Source: Arachnia propionica (GTDB taxonomy: Bacteria > Actinomycetota > Actinomycetes > Propionibacteriales > Propionibacteriaceae). Taken from it: a stretch of DNA of 32,489 nt. Shown here piece by piece: positions 21,971 through 28,914 of this stretch. Position 1 is the stretch's first letter. Every line of letters starts with the position of its first letter. The DNA is taken from assembly GCF_003859805.1 (NCBI RefSeq), contig NZ_RQZG01000023.1, positions 1 through 32,489 of the forward strand, given 5' to 3'. A program made the position numbers and the translations under genes. The notes under the pieces were generated by a model. The model worked only from the letters and a program-made list of their open reading frames with translations, had not been told where the DNA came from and ran no database searches.

Positions 21971-23977
21971 ATGTTTAAGAGAACATTCCTCGTCGTGGTT
22001 TCGCTCGCCATGGCCTTATCATGCCTTGGCGTAGTATCGCCGAGTGTTCGTGCCGAGGGGCCGCCGACGCGGGTGGTGCGTATGACGCTGCTGGGGGATT
22101 CCTACTCGGCTGGGAATGGTGCGGGTGATTACGATACTGCTGAGCCAGGGGCGTATCGGAGTCGGAACAACTGGGCGCATCACTACCGTGACTGGGTGGA
22201 GCGTGAGGGTATTCATGCACCCTTGACTGTCCTCGCCCACTCAGGAAATATCATCCAAGACGTGCTCGATAAGCAGGTCGATGAGCTGCCGCCAAACTCT
22301 GACATCGTGATGTTCACGATCGGCGGGAATGATGGCGGGTTCGAGACGGTGATCGCGGAGTGTTTCGCGATGGGGCGTCGGGAAGCAAGGGGCTGCAGGG
22401 CAAGTGTTGAGAACTTTCGGGATTTTGTCAAGGACCCGGGACCTGACGGGTTGCGTAAGCGGACTGAAAAGGTGTTCAGGGCTATTGATGAGCGACTGCA
22501 GGGCTCTGATCGTGATCTCAAGCAGATGGTCCTGCTGGGGTATCCGAATCTGGTTCTACCAAATGCCGGAAACTACATCCTCAACACCTGCTACGCCCTT
22601 ACCGAAAAAGGCTGCTCGGATTCTGATGAATACTCTGCGGGTGCTGAGATACTCAAAGGTGCCAAGGAGATTGCCTTGGTGCAGCAGGCCGCAGTCAGGG
22701 ACTGGAATTCCTATCGAGCTCACATGAAAGCGCAAGGCGTCAAGGTCCCAAGAGCCTACTACGTTGACACCATCCAGAAGAACTTCAACGGTCATGAGCC
22801 CGACCCCAGCGCTTGGGAGAAGAATGACTACCGCTGGGTGAACGAGTTCAATGAAACAGAAGGGTACATGGCCCCCTCGGGGAAGACCGAGTCGAATCCT
22901 ACCTCTGAATGGATGAACTGGTATCACCCGAACAAGATCGGCCATCGGCAGATGGGGTTGGCGTTGATCAGCAAGATCGGGTTGCCGACGGGAACGAAGA
23001 AACTCAACTCCTCCCCGAATGAGACCTCGCCGGATGCTGAGCCCGACATGGAGGCGCGCCCGGAGATGGAGGTGTGGATCCAAGGACCCTACGCACAGGC
23101 CATCGGGGACCCGTTGATCCTGGATGCCCGGTCCTCCTGGACGACACAGGGCAAGATCGTGCGCTACGACTGGGACCTGGACGGGGACGGCAACCATGAC
23201 AAGGCCACCCGGTCACCGTTCTTGACCCACACCTGGAGCAAGGAGTTCATCGGAGAGATCACCGTCAAGATCACCACCGACACCGGAGCCACCGCGACCG
23301 GCACCACGGAGGCGATGATCACCAACGACGGCGACTCGACGCCGTACGGCCGGGACAACTGCCCCAAGGTGGCCAACCACGGCCAGACCGACTACGACGA
23401 GGACGGCATCGGTGACATGTGCGACCCGACCCCGGGATGGCCGACCGAGGACAAGCCAGGGGTGGGTGAGGGCCCCGCCCCCACACCACCACCCCCGCCG
23501 TCACCGAGCCCCAGCCCATCACCGAAACCGAGTGACTCTCCGACCATGAGTCCATCACCGACCCCGACGAAGAGCTGGTCACCGAGGCCGTCTCCGTCGG
23601 TCACGGCATCACCCACACCCTCGGCCTCACCGAGTCTGTCGCCGTCGGAGAGCGGCTCGCCGATACCCACGATGACACCGAGCACATCACACACGGAGCC
23701 TCCCCCCACTGCGACGGCTGACCCAACGGTCACCCCGGTGCCCACGGCATCCCCCACGGACGTCCCGCCAGTGCTGCCCTCACCGACCAGCACACCGTCA
23801 CCGACGACACCCCAACCGACAGTCCCGGAGCCACCCGGAGAGCCAGCTCCGTCACGGCCAGTGCCGCCTGACCCCAGCGCCAGGCCACGGCCAGGACTGC
23901 CCGACACCGGGGCCACCGCCCAAAGTATTCAAAGAAAATCTCGATTACCCCTTGTCTTCGAACGTGTGATTGATTAG
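21971..23977 (+). CDS. Secreted SGNH/GDSL hydrolase with PKD and thrombospondin-3-like repeats, Pro/Ser/Thr stalk and truncated LPDTG signal
   Basis: A 668-aa secreted protein. Residues 1-28 are a signal peptide (VVSLAMALSCLGVVSPSVRA). The SGNH hydrolase domain (about 35-340) has LLGDSYSAGNG with nucleophile Ser44, IGGNDGGF at 118-121 (Gly/Asn oxyanion region) and WYHPNKIGH with His319; such enzymes cleave ester-linked acyl groups on lipids, polysaccharides or wall polymers. A PKD-like beta domain (about 365-450, VRYDWDLDGDG) and a thrombospondin type 3-like calcium loop (about 452-485, DYDEDGIGDMCD) follow. A Pro/Ser/Thr stalk of about 150 residues leads to RPGLPDTG. The usual hydrophobic anchor is replaced by QSIQRKSRLPLVFERVID, derived from the upstream region of the adjacent HNH gene. 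The start is preceded by GAGGAGAGG. GC is lower in the first half. Confidence 0.82.
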   Translation: MFKRTFLVVVSLAMALSCLGVVSPSVRAEGPPTRVVRMTLLGDSYSAGNGAGDYDTAEPGAYRSRNNWAHHYRDWVEREGIHAPLTVLAHSGNIIQDVLDKQVDELPPNSDIVMFTIGGNDGGFETVIAECFAMGRREARGCRASVENFRDFVKDPGPDGLRKRTEKVFRAIDERLQGSDRDLKQMVLLGYPNLVLPNAGNYILNTCYALTEKGCSDSDEYSAGAEILKGAKEIALVQQAAVRDWNSYRAHMKAQGVKVPRAYYVDTIQKNFNGHEPDPSAWEKNDYRWVNEFNETEGYMAPSGKTESNPTSEWMNWYHPNKIGHRQMGLALISKIGLPTGTKKLNSSPNETSPDAEPDMEARPEMEVWIQGPYAQAIGDPLILDARSSWTTQGKIVRYDWDLDGDGNHDKATRSPFLTHTWSKEFIGEITVKITTDTGATATGTTEAMITNDGDSTPYGRDNCPKVANHGQTDYDEDGIGDMCDPTPGWPTEDKPGVGEGPAPTPPPPPSPSPSPSPKPSDSPTMSPSPTPTKSWSPRPSPSVTASPTPSASPSLSPSESGSPIPTMTPSTSHTEPPPTATADPTVTPVPTASPTDVPPVLPSPTSTPSPTTPQPTVPEPPGEPAPSRPVPPDPSARPRPGLPDTGATAQSIQRKSRLPLVFERVID

Positions 23978-23980
23978 AAT
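23952..23980 (+). promoter_or_regulatory. HNH-gene promoter overlapping an SOS (LexA)-like box; leaderless start
   Basis: TTGTCT (23952-23957), a 17-base spacer and TAGAAT (23975-23980) form a good promoter, and the ATG at 23987 is seven bases after the -10 box. The spacer holds TCGAAC-GTGT-GATTGA (23958-23973), ten of twelve matches to the actinobacterial SOS palindrome TCGAAC-N4-GTTCGA, intact in its left half. DUF222/13E12 genes in mycobacteria are known members of the LexA regulon. Confidence 0.6.
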
Positions 23981-23986
23981 GGAGGC

Positions 23987-25333
23987 ATGAACAGCCCGCT
24001 TCCCGTCACCGCTGCCGAGGCCTTTGACGCCCTGGCCGACACCGAGGCGCACCTGCGTGCCGCCGAGGTTGCGCAGGTGCTGGCGATCGCTCGGGCCGTC
24101 GAGGTGTACCGGGTGGATCAGGCGGCGGTGTTCGAGGCCTTCGAGGAATGCGCGTCCCCGCACGCCGACGGCTCGTCCGGGGTGGGGGAGTTCCTCGCCC
24201 TCGAGGTGGGTGCGATCCTCGGTGTCAGCCCGCAGGCGGCGATCTGCCGGATCGCTGACGTCCTCACCGTGCAGGGCCGCTTCCCGTTCCTGTGGAGCGT
24301 GTTCCTCAAGGGAGATCTCAGGTGGTGGCAGATCACCGACGCCATCCATCGTCCCGGGGTCAGCAGCCTGAGTGCCGAAGGTGCTCAGTGGCTGGACCAC
24401 CGGCTCAGCATTGCGATGCGTACCTCGTCGTGGCAGCAGGTCCGCCGAAACATCACCAGGTGGATTCTCCAGGCCGACCCTGCCGCGGCAGCCGAGCGGG
24501 CACAGGTGCTGCGGCGGGACCGGCACGTGTGGATCAGCCAGATCGACGACGGCCACTGCACCCTCGCTGGACGTCTCGAGGCCAGGGACGCCATCGACCT
24601 GGATCATGCGTTGACCGCGGTCGCCGCCACCATCCCCGCCGAGGCTGGGACCCTGACACAGCGTCGTGCTGCCGCACTGGGAGTGCTCGCCAGGCAGGCC
24701 GTCGGGCAGGACACCCTCCCCGAGGTGAGCCTGATTGTCCACATCAACGCCGATGACCCGGCCCTCACCGGTGAGGACGAGGCCTGCAAAGTGGCGGAGA
24801 TCGACCACTGGGGAGCCCTGCTGAGCGAGCGTTTGCCGGAATTCCTGGCGGGGTCGCGGGTGACCGTCCGCCCCGTGATCGACCCGTGGCGGATCGAGCC
24901 ACAGGATCAACACGACCCGTCGAGCGCACTCCGGATGGCCGTCACCGCACTCATGCCCACCGACATGTTCCCGTACGGGGCGGTGTCGTCGCGGCGGTGT
25001 GACATCGACCACACGATTCCCCACGACGACCAGACCCCGGGGCTGACCAGGTGGGGAAACCTCGCACCGTTGTCACGCAGGGCTCATCGGGGCAAGACCT
25101 TCGGCGGCTGGCAGATGACCCAACCAGTTCCAGGCGTGATCCACTGGAGATCCCCGGCCGGATTCGAGTACCTCGTCACCGCCACGGGTGGAACCGTCCG
25201 ATTGCGTCGGCCCGACCCGGTGGTGCGGCTCGAGGAGCCGCCCCCGGAATGGCTGGATCCGCCCGAGCCGCCTGAGGTCCCGTGCCTTGAGGCTGAGGCG
25301 TGGGATTGGGTCCAGTGGACCCTGTCCACCTGA
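23987..25333 (+). CDS. DUF222/13E12-repeat-family HNH endonuclease-domain protein
   Basis: A 448-aa protein. Residues 10-270 form the helical DUF222 region of the 13E12 family (AEVAQVLAIARAVEVYR, LALEVGAILGVSPQAA, LDHALTAVAATIP). Near the C-terminus is an HNH nuclease motif, CDIDHTIPHDDQTPG then NLAPLSRRAHRGKT (Cys338 to about 372), followed by a Trp-rich tail. The family is repetitive and apparently mobile in actinobacteria; its biochemical role is unsettled. The gene starts seven bases after a -10 box, so the transcript is probably leaderless; the GGAGG next to the ATG is too close to act as a normal binding site. It truncates the preceding surface-protein gene at its sorting signal, and its TGA is the first triplet of a 43-bp repeat found again at 25815. 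Confidence 0.88.
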   Translation: MNSPLPVTAAEAFDALADTEAHLRAAEVAQVLAIARAVEVYRVDQAAVFEAFEECASPHADGSSGVGEFLALEVGAILGVSPQAAICRIADVLTVQGRFPFLWSVFLKGDLRWWQITDAIHRPGVSSLSAEGAQWLDHRLSIAMRTSSWQQVRRNITRWILQADPAAAAERAQVLRRDRHVWISQIDDGHCTLAGRLEARDAIDLDHALTAVAATIPAEAGTLTQRRAAALGVLARQAVGQDTLPEVSLIVHINADDPALTGEDEACKVAEIDHWGALLSERLPEFLAGSRVTVRPVIDPWRIEPQDQHDPSSALRMAVTALMPTDMFPYGAVSSRRCDIDHTIPHDDQTPGLTRWGNLAPLSRRAHRGKTFGGWQMTQPVPGVIHWRSPAGFEYLVTATGGTVRLRRPDPVVRLEEPPPEWLDPPEPPEVPCLEAEAWDWVQWTLST

Positions 25334-25373
25334 GAACACTGCCTGCCCGCATTTCCTCCCCGTGGGGCTCCTC
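25331..25373. repeat. 43-bp direct repeat, copy 1 (begins at the HNH stop codon)
   Basis: It is identical to 25815-25857 except for one base (CCGTGGGGCT against CCGTGAGGCT). It begins with the TGA of the HNH gene and ends at GGCTCCTC. The pair brackets the IS1634-type fragment. The 148 bases to 25521 contain nothing else I recognise. Confidence 0.9.
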
Positions 25374-25521
25374 CTGACTTGGGCCATTTGTGCCGTCGGC
25401 GTGTGGTCTGGATGGCGTGGAGCCAGGCTTGGGCGTTGTGGGGAGTGGGTTCTCGGCGGTTCCACGAGTGCTCGGCCCGTGAAGCCACGATGGGTGGCGT
25501 GCGACGGCGGGGCTGACCGTC

Positions 25522-25713
25522 CCCGAAATCCAGCTCGTCCTGACCAGCAGCAACCATGCGTTGCCGAGTGAGGGCCTTCAACACCTCCAACTCTTCGGGC
25601 GTGTGCGTCGACCCGATGTGGTCCATCTGCTTCGACCCTCGCGACGAGCCCCACACCACCTGCACCGCCGTCGCCCCCGGCCCGGTCTTCACCGTCCTCA
25701 CTGACGGACTCAC
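25522..25713 (-). pseudogene. IS1634-type (IS4-superfamily) transposase, N-terminal fragment
   Basis: The minus strand from a GTG at 25713 encodes VSPSVRTVKTGPGATAVQVV, then RRGSKQMDHIGSTH-like sequence (SSRGSKQMDHIGSTHTPEE) and KALTRQRMVAAGQDELDFG. This is the start of IS1634-family transposases, which open with 'VRTVKTxSGATAVQIV' and 'HIGSAH'. The rest of the protein, over 400 residues with the DDE site, is absent; what follows in this frame is antisense to other sequence. Only about 64 codons remain. Confidence 0.7.
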
Positions 25714-25814
25714 CCCAACAGGGTAGAACACCCCTTGGTGCACACCCCAACCAACAAAACCCCTGGCCAAACAAGCATCAACCGTCGAGAACACGAAAAC
25801 TGGCCAAAGCCAGG

Positions 25815-25857
25815 TGAGAACACTGCCTGCCCGCATTTCCTCCCCGTGAGGCTCCTC
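25815..25857. repeat. 43-bp direct repeat, copy 2
   Basis: The partner of 25331-25373, one mismatch. Flanking bases differ on both sides, so the repeat boundary is sharp. Confidence 0.9.
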
Positions 25858-26089
25858 GGGGGTTGGGTTCCTATGTGCCCTCACGGGGTCTCGATTCGGG
25901 TTTCCTCGCTCCGCGTCGGCACCCCGGCTCGACCGTGGGGTGAAGCATGTGCTGGGACAGGAGCACCCACCGGGTCTCGACATGGGCTGCTCGCTGGCGC
26001 TCGTGGTCCGGCGTGACCAGCGGATGCCCCTGCTGGTCGAACCGAGGGCGGCCTGACCTGGCTCGTTTCCTGGGGCTTGGGTTCAGGGG
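25858..26089. other. Non-coding or decayed stretch
   Basis: I see no gene. Frames on both strands are low-complexity shadows, and no ribosome binding site precedes a convincing start. Confidence 0.4.
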
Positions 26090-26130
26090 GTGAGTCCGTG
26101 TGTGCGGACGGTGAGGACACTCTCCGGAGG
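26090..26130 (+). pseudogene. Second, very short IS1634-type N-terminal scrap (opposite strand)
   Basis: GTG at 26090 encodes VSPCVRTVRTLSGG, matching VSPSVRTVKTGPGA at the start of the fragment on the minus strand. Only about 13 codons are recognisable before homology ends. The two scraps point toward the right and left from a common centre, as if two copies once lay head to head. Confidence 0.4.
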
Positions 26131-26269
26131 AGGTCGAGGCTCTCAGGGCGGTGACTCGTCAGCGGATGATCGCTGTGGTGCCGTGTCACCGACCCGGCGG
26201 TCACGGACTGAGTGGGTATGCGGATGGGTGGGGGCAGGACCTTCGGGTGGTGCGGGAGTCGTGGCCGGC

Positions 26270-26632
26270 ATCCGGGTGGACCGTGATCGAGCCGACTGAG
26301 ACGCTCCAGAGCGGGGCACAACGGCGGGGAATCGTGCCGGTCCGCCGAGGCGACCACCATCCCAGGGGATCCCAGCGTCGTGGGTGGGCAGGGGAACGTC
26401 CAACGGTCTCACCCCCCCGCAGGGTGCCTTGATGACACGGCCGTCGATCAGGAGGTGTTCCGGGTCGAGGTCGACCATCATGTCGTCGCTGTCACGGGTG
26501 GTCGTCGAGGATAGCCCGATCCGGGATCCCGCTCCGGTGACACCTCAAGGGATGAGTCTCCACACGCTCCGTGACCAGTGCGGAGAACTGATCCCACGAC
26601 GGGTTGGTGATGCATGTCGGCACAGCAGGTAC
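26270..26632 (-). pseudogene. IS5-family transposase remnant with several frameshifts
   Basis: Three pieces in different minus-strand frames appear in the correct order. First (26632 to about 26500) is NPSWDQFSALVTERVETHPL and CHRSGIPDRAILD, like the N-terminal DUF4096-type region. Second (about 26481-26410) is DLDPEHLLIDGRVIKAPCGG, like the 'VAVDGxITKAPCGG' block with the first DDE aspartate. Third (26360-26271) is VVASADRHDSPPLCPALERL, like the 'NRHDSPLLxPTL' block. Each junction needs an indel. The 218 bases from 26633 to the next gene contain no other gene. Confidence 0.6.
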
Positions 26633-26850
26633 GAACAGCCCTTCGGTGGTTGAGGATGGCTGGTTCGGCCAGTGGAGAGGTCCAGACCCCTGACACACGG
26701 TGCAGGAACTCACGCCGGACGGGAACAGGGCGGGCGTAGGGGTGCGGCGCATGCGTCACATGTTGTGCCCGGCAGGGCTATCATCCATCAGGTGCGACGC
26801 GTGTGCGCCCTGTGCCCGCGTGGGGCTCCGAACCCGGATGAGGAGGAGAC

Positions 26851-27831
26851 GTGACCCTGCTGGCCCGCTCACTGACGACCCCCGACGTTCATGAACGCGC
26901 CACACTCGTGGCACACCTGGCCCGACACGGCAGCCCCGACGACGCCCGCAGGGCGCTCGCCGCCTTCCTCACCGCACCATCGAGCGAGACCGCCACCCTG
27001 CTCCCCATCGTCGTCGCCCACGGCGGCCAGGTCGAGGCCGAACAGCTGATGGCCCACGTCGTCGCCAGCGGCCTCCACACCCCGGACGAACCCGACGATC
27101 TCCTCGCCCAGCCCATCGACGACGTGCTCGCCGCCCTGGCCGAGATGCGGCACGAACCGGTCAAGGCCATCCTTGCGCGGGAGGTGTTCACCCCCGCCCA
27201 CGGGGCCCGGTGGTCACTCAACCAGGCCGCTGCCCACGGCCTGCTGCATTTCGACTGCGCCGAGTACCAACAACAGATCGTCGCTGCCATCCAGGCCTGT
27301 CACGGCAGGAACATCTTCGACGAGGCCACCCCCGTGCTCGTCGCCAGGCTGACCGATCCTGACCTCCAGGCCCGCATCCTCGCCGACCTCTACGAGCTCG
27401 GCACCACCACCGCCTCCGTCGACTGCAACTCCGGGATCCTGCGCGGTTTCGCCCTCAGCGGCGCAGCGGGCCGCCCCTGGTTCCTGAAAGCCCTGCTCAA
27501 CCCCGCCTGGGAATGCGACGCAGGTGGTACCGGCACCGACCACCACGCCTACGAAGGACTCCACGAGGCCGGGATCACCTTCGCTGAACTCCGGCATCTC
27601 GTGCGCGCCCAACCCGACGAGAACCGGGCCCACGCCGTCAACATCCTCGTCATGCTGCTGGCCAAACGCATCCACGACACCCGCCCCCACGCCGAGACCT
27701 GCACCGAGCTGTACCGGATGTTCTTCGCGGACGACGACGGCGAGACCCTGGACGACGGCGACGGACACACCCACGACCTGCAACAGATGCTCCTGACCCG
27801 TCTCGCCCTGGAACTGGAGGAGAACGCGTGA
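26851..27831 (+). CDS. Alpha-helical, HEAT-repeat-like protein of unknown function
   Basis: I do not recognise a named family. The 326-aa protein lacks signal peptide and membrane helices, so it is probably cytosolic. It is almost wholly helical, with recurring units such as ERATLVAHLARHGSPDDARRAL, VEAEQLMAHVVASGL and LTDPDLQARILADLYELG, suggesting an alpha-solenoid (HEAT/ARM-like) scaffold. It is rich in His, Asp and Ala and ends in a very acidic stretch (FADDDGETLDDGDGHTHD). The GTG at 26851 follows AGGAGGAG. A TATCAT -10 box (26779-26784) with a weak GTCACA -35 may drive it. Its stop overlaps the start of the hydrolase gene by four bases, so the two are translationally coupled and probably act together. 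Confidence 0.7.
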   Translation: MTLLARSLTTPDVHERATLVAHLARHGSPDDARRALAAFLTAPSSETATLLPIVVAHGGQVEAEQLMAHVVASGLHTPDEPDDLLAQPIDDVLAALAEMRHEPVKAILAREVFTPAHGARWSLNQAAAHGLLHFDCAEYQQQIVAAIQACHGRNIFDEATPVLVARLTDPDLQARILADLYELGTTTASVDCNSGILRGFALSGAAGRPWFLKALLNPAWECDAGGTGTDHHAYEGLHEAGITFAELRHLVRAQPDENRAHAVNILVMLLAKRIHDTRPHAETCTELYRMFFADDDGETLDDGDGHTHDLQQMLLTRLALELEENA

Positions 27832-28727
27832 ACCCCTTCGTCAAGGCTGCGCTGTGGCTCAGCGCCGGTGCCGCCCTCGGCGCGAGTTTCACCGCCGGGC
27901 TGACCGGCTGGACCCTCCACGCCCGGCGGCGCCCCGATCTGCCCTACGCGTTCTCCCCGTTCGAGGTGGGGGTCGATGCCCACGACGTCACCTTCACCAC
28001 CACCGACGGTGTTCCCCTGGCCGGCTGGCTCCTGCCTCGCGACGACAGCGACACCCTGACCATCGTCTGCCACGGCTTCCGTGGCACCAAGGCCGACATG
28101 CTCGGCATCGGTCCGGGACTGTGGCGGGCCGGCCACGAGGTCCTGCTCTTCGACTTCCGAGGCAACGGCGACTCCGGCGACGGCCCACAGTCCCTGGCCC
28201 ACCACGAACAACGCGACCTCGAGGCCGCTCTCGACTGGGCCGCCCGGGAACGTCCCGGCCGACGCATCGCCGTCGTCGCCTTCTCCATGGGAGCCGCCAC
28301 CACCATCCAGGTCGCCGCCCGTGACCCCCGCATCGAGGTACTGGTGCTCGACTCCCCCTTCGCGACCATGGGTGGTGTCGTGGCCGCGAACATGACCCTC
28401 CACCGTCTCCCCGCCCGGCTGCTCCTCCCGCTGGCGAACCTGGCCAACCGTCTCGGCTACGGCTATTCCTACGACGACGTGCGCCCCGTCGACGTGATCC
28501 ACGCCATCCCGCCCCGCCCGATCCTGCTGCTGCACGGGCGGCGCGACCGGATCATCCCGCACGACCACGCGCTGCGCCTGGCAGCCGCTGCAGGCCGGGA
28601 CAACGTGGAACTCGTCACCTTCCCCGCCGACCACTGCGGCGGCTACTTCCACGACCGTCCCGGCTACATCCGACGGGTCGCGGAGTTCCTGAACCGCGGG
28701 TTTGCCAACTCCCGGCCCCTGACGTAG
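27828..28727 (+). CDS. Membrane-anchored alpha/beta hydrolase
   Basis: A 299-aa serine hydrolase with an N-terminal hydrophobic segment (FVKAALWLSAGAALGASFTAGLTGW, residues 4-28), probably a membrane anchor or uncleaved signal. The fold shows HGFRGTKADM (oxyanion region), the nucleophile elbow FSMGAA with Ser153, HGRRDRIIP with Asp240 and ADHCGGYFHD with His269, a complete triad. The layout resembles BEM46/YfhR-type hydrolases of unknown substrate. The GTG at 27828 overlaps the TGA of the preceding gene (GTGA), giving translational coupling. The end of the gene contains the promoter of tRNA-Arg. An esterase or peptidase role is likely from fold; the substrate is not predictable. Confidence 0.82.
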   Translation: MNPFVKAALWLSAGAALGASFTAGLTGWTLHARRRPDLPYAFSPFEVGVDAHDVTFTTTDGVPLAGWLLPRDDSDTLTIVCHGFRGTKADMLGIGPGLWRAGHEVLLFDFRGNGDSGDGPQSLAHHEQRDLEAALDWAARERPGRRIAVVAFSMGAATTIQVAARDPRIEVLVLDSPFATMGGVVAANMTLHRLPARLLLPLANLANRLGYGYSYDDVRPVDVIHAIPPRPILLLHGRRDRIIPHDHALRLAAAAGRDNVELVTFPADHCGGYFHDRPGYIRRVAEFLNRGFANSRPLT

Positions 28728-28730
28728 AGT
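28702..28730 (+). promoter_or_regulatory. tRNA-Arg promoter inside the end of the hydrolase gene
   Basis: TTGCCA (28702-28707), a 17-base spacer and TAGAGT (28725-28730) precede the tRNA by 14 bases. The first three bases of the -10 box are the TAG stop of the hydrolase gene. Confidence 0.6.
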
Positions 28731-28744
28731 TACTTCTCGCCCGA

Positions 28745-28820
28745 GCGCTCGTAGCTTAATGGATAGAGCATCTGACTACGGATCAGAAGGTTGGGGGTTC
28801 GAGTCCCTCCGAGCGCGCCA
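28745..28820 (+). tRNA. tRNA-Arg(ACG), CCA encoded
   Basis: The acceptor arms GCGCTCG/CGAGCGC pair fully, followed by discriminator G and CCA. The anticodon stem TCTGA/TCAGA encloses loop CT-ACG-GA (anticodon 28778-28780, reading CGN via inosine). The D-loop TAATGGATAGAGCA and T-loop GTTCGAGTC are normal. Length 76. Confidence 0.97.
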
Positions 28821-28828
28821 GCAGACCC

Positions 28829-28855
28829 ACCCCGCCCCGTGCGGGGTTTGTTGTT
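28829..28855 (+). terminator. Rho-independent terminator of tRNA-Arg
   Basis: The stem ACCCCGC (28829-28835) and GCGGGGT (28841-28847) with a five-base loop is followed by TTGTTGTT. This is a standard intrinsic terminator placed nine bases after the tRNA. Confidence 0.85.
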
Positions 28856-28914
28856 CCTGTCCACCTTTCGGTGATGAAGGTGACGTGACCCCGGACACCT
28901 GCTGGGATGGGGTC

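Noticed and set aside
23470-23900. Tandem repeat or CRISPR-like array in the Pro/Ser/Thr stalk region
   Set aside because: Repetition comes from low-complexity Pro-Ser-Thr codons in a surface stalk; no regular repeat-spacer structure.
28759-28914. Upstream extension of the SUKH-like ORF
   Set aside because: It would lie within tRNA-Arg and its terminator.
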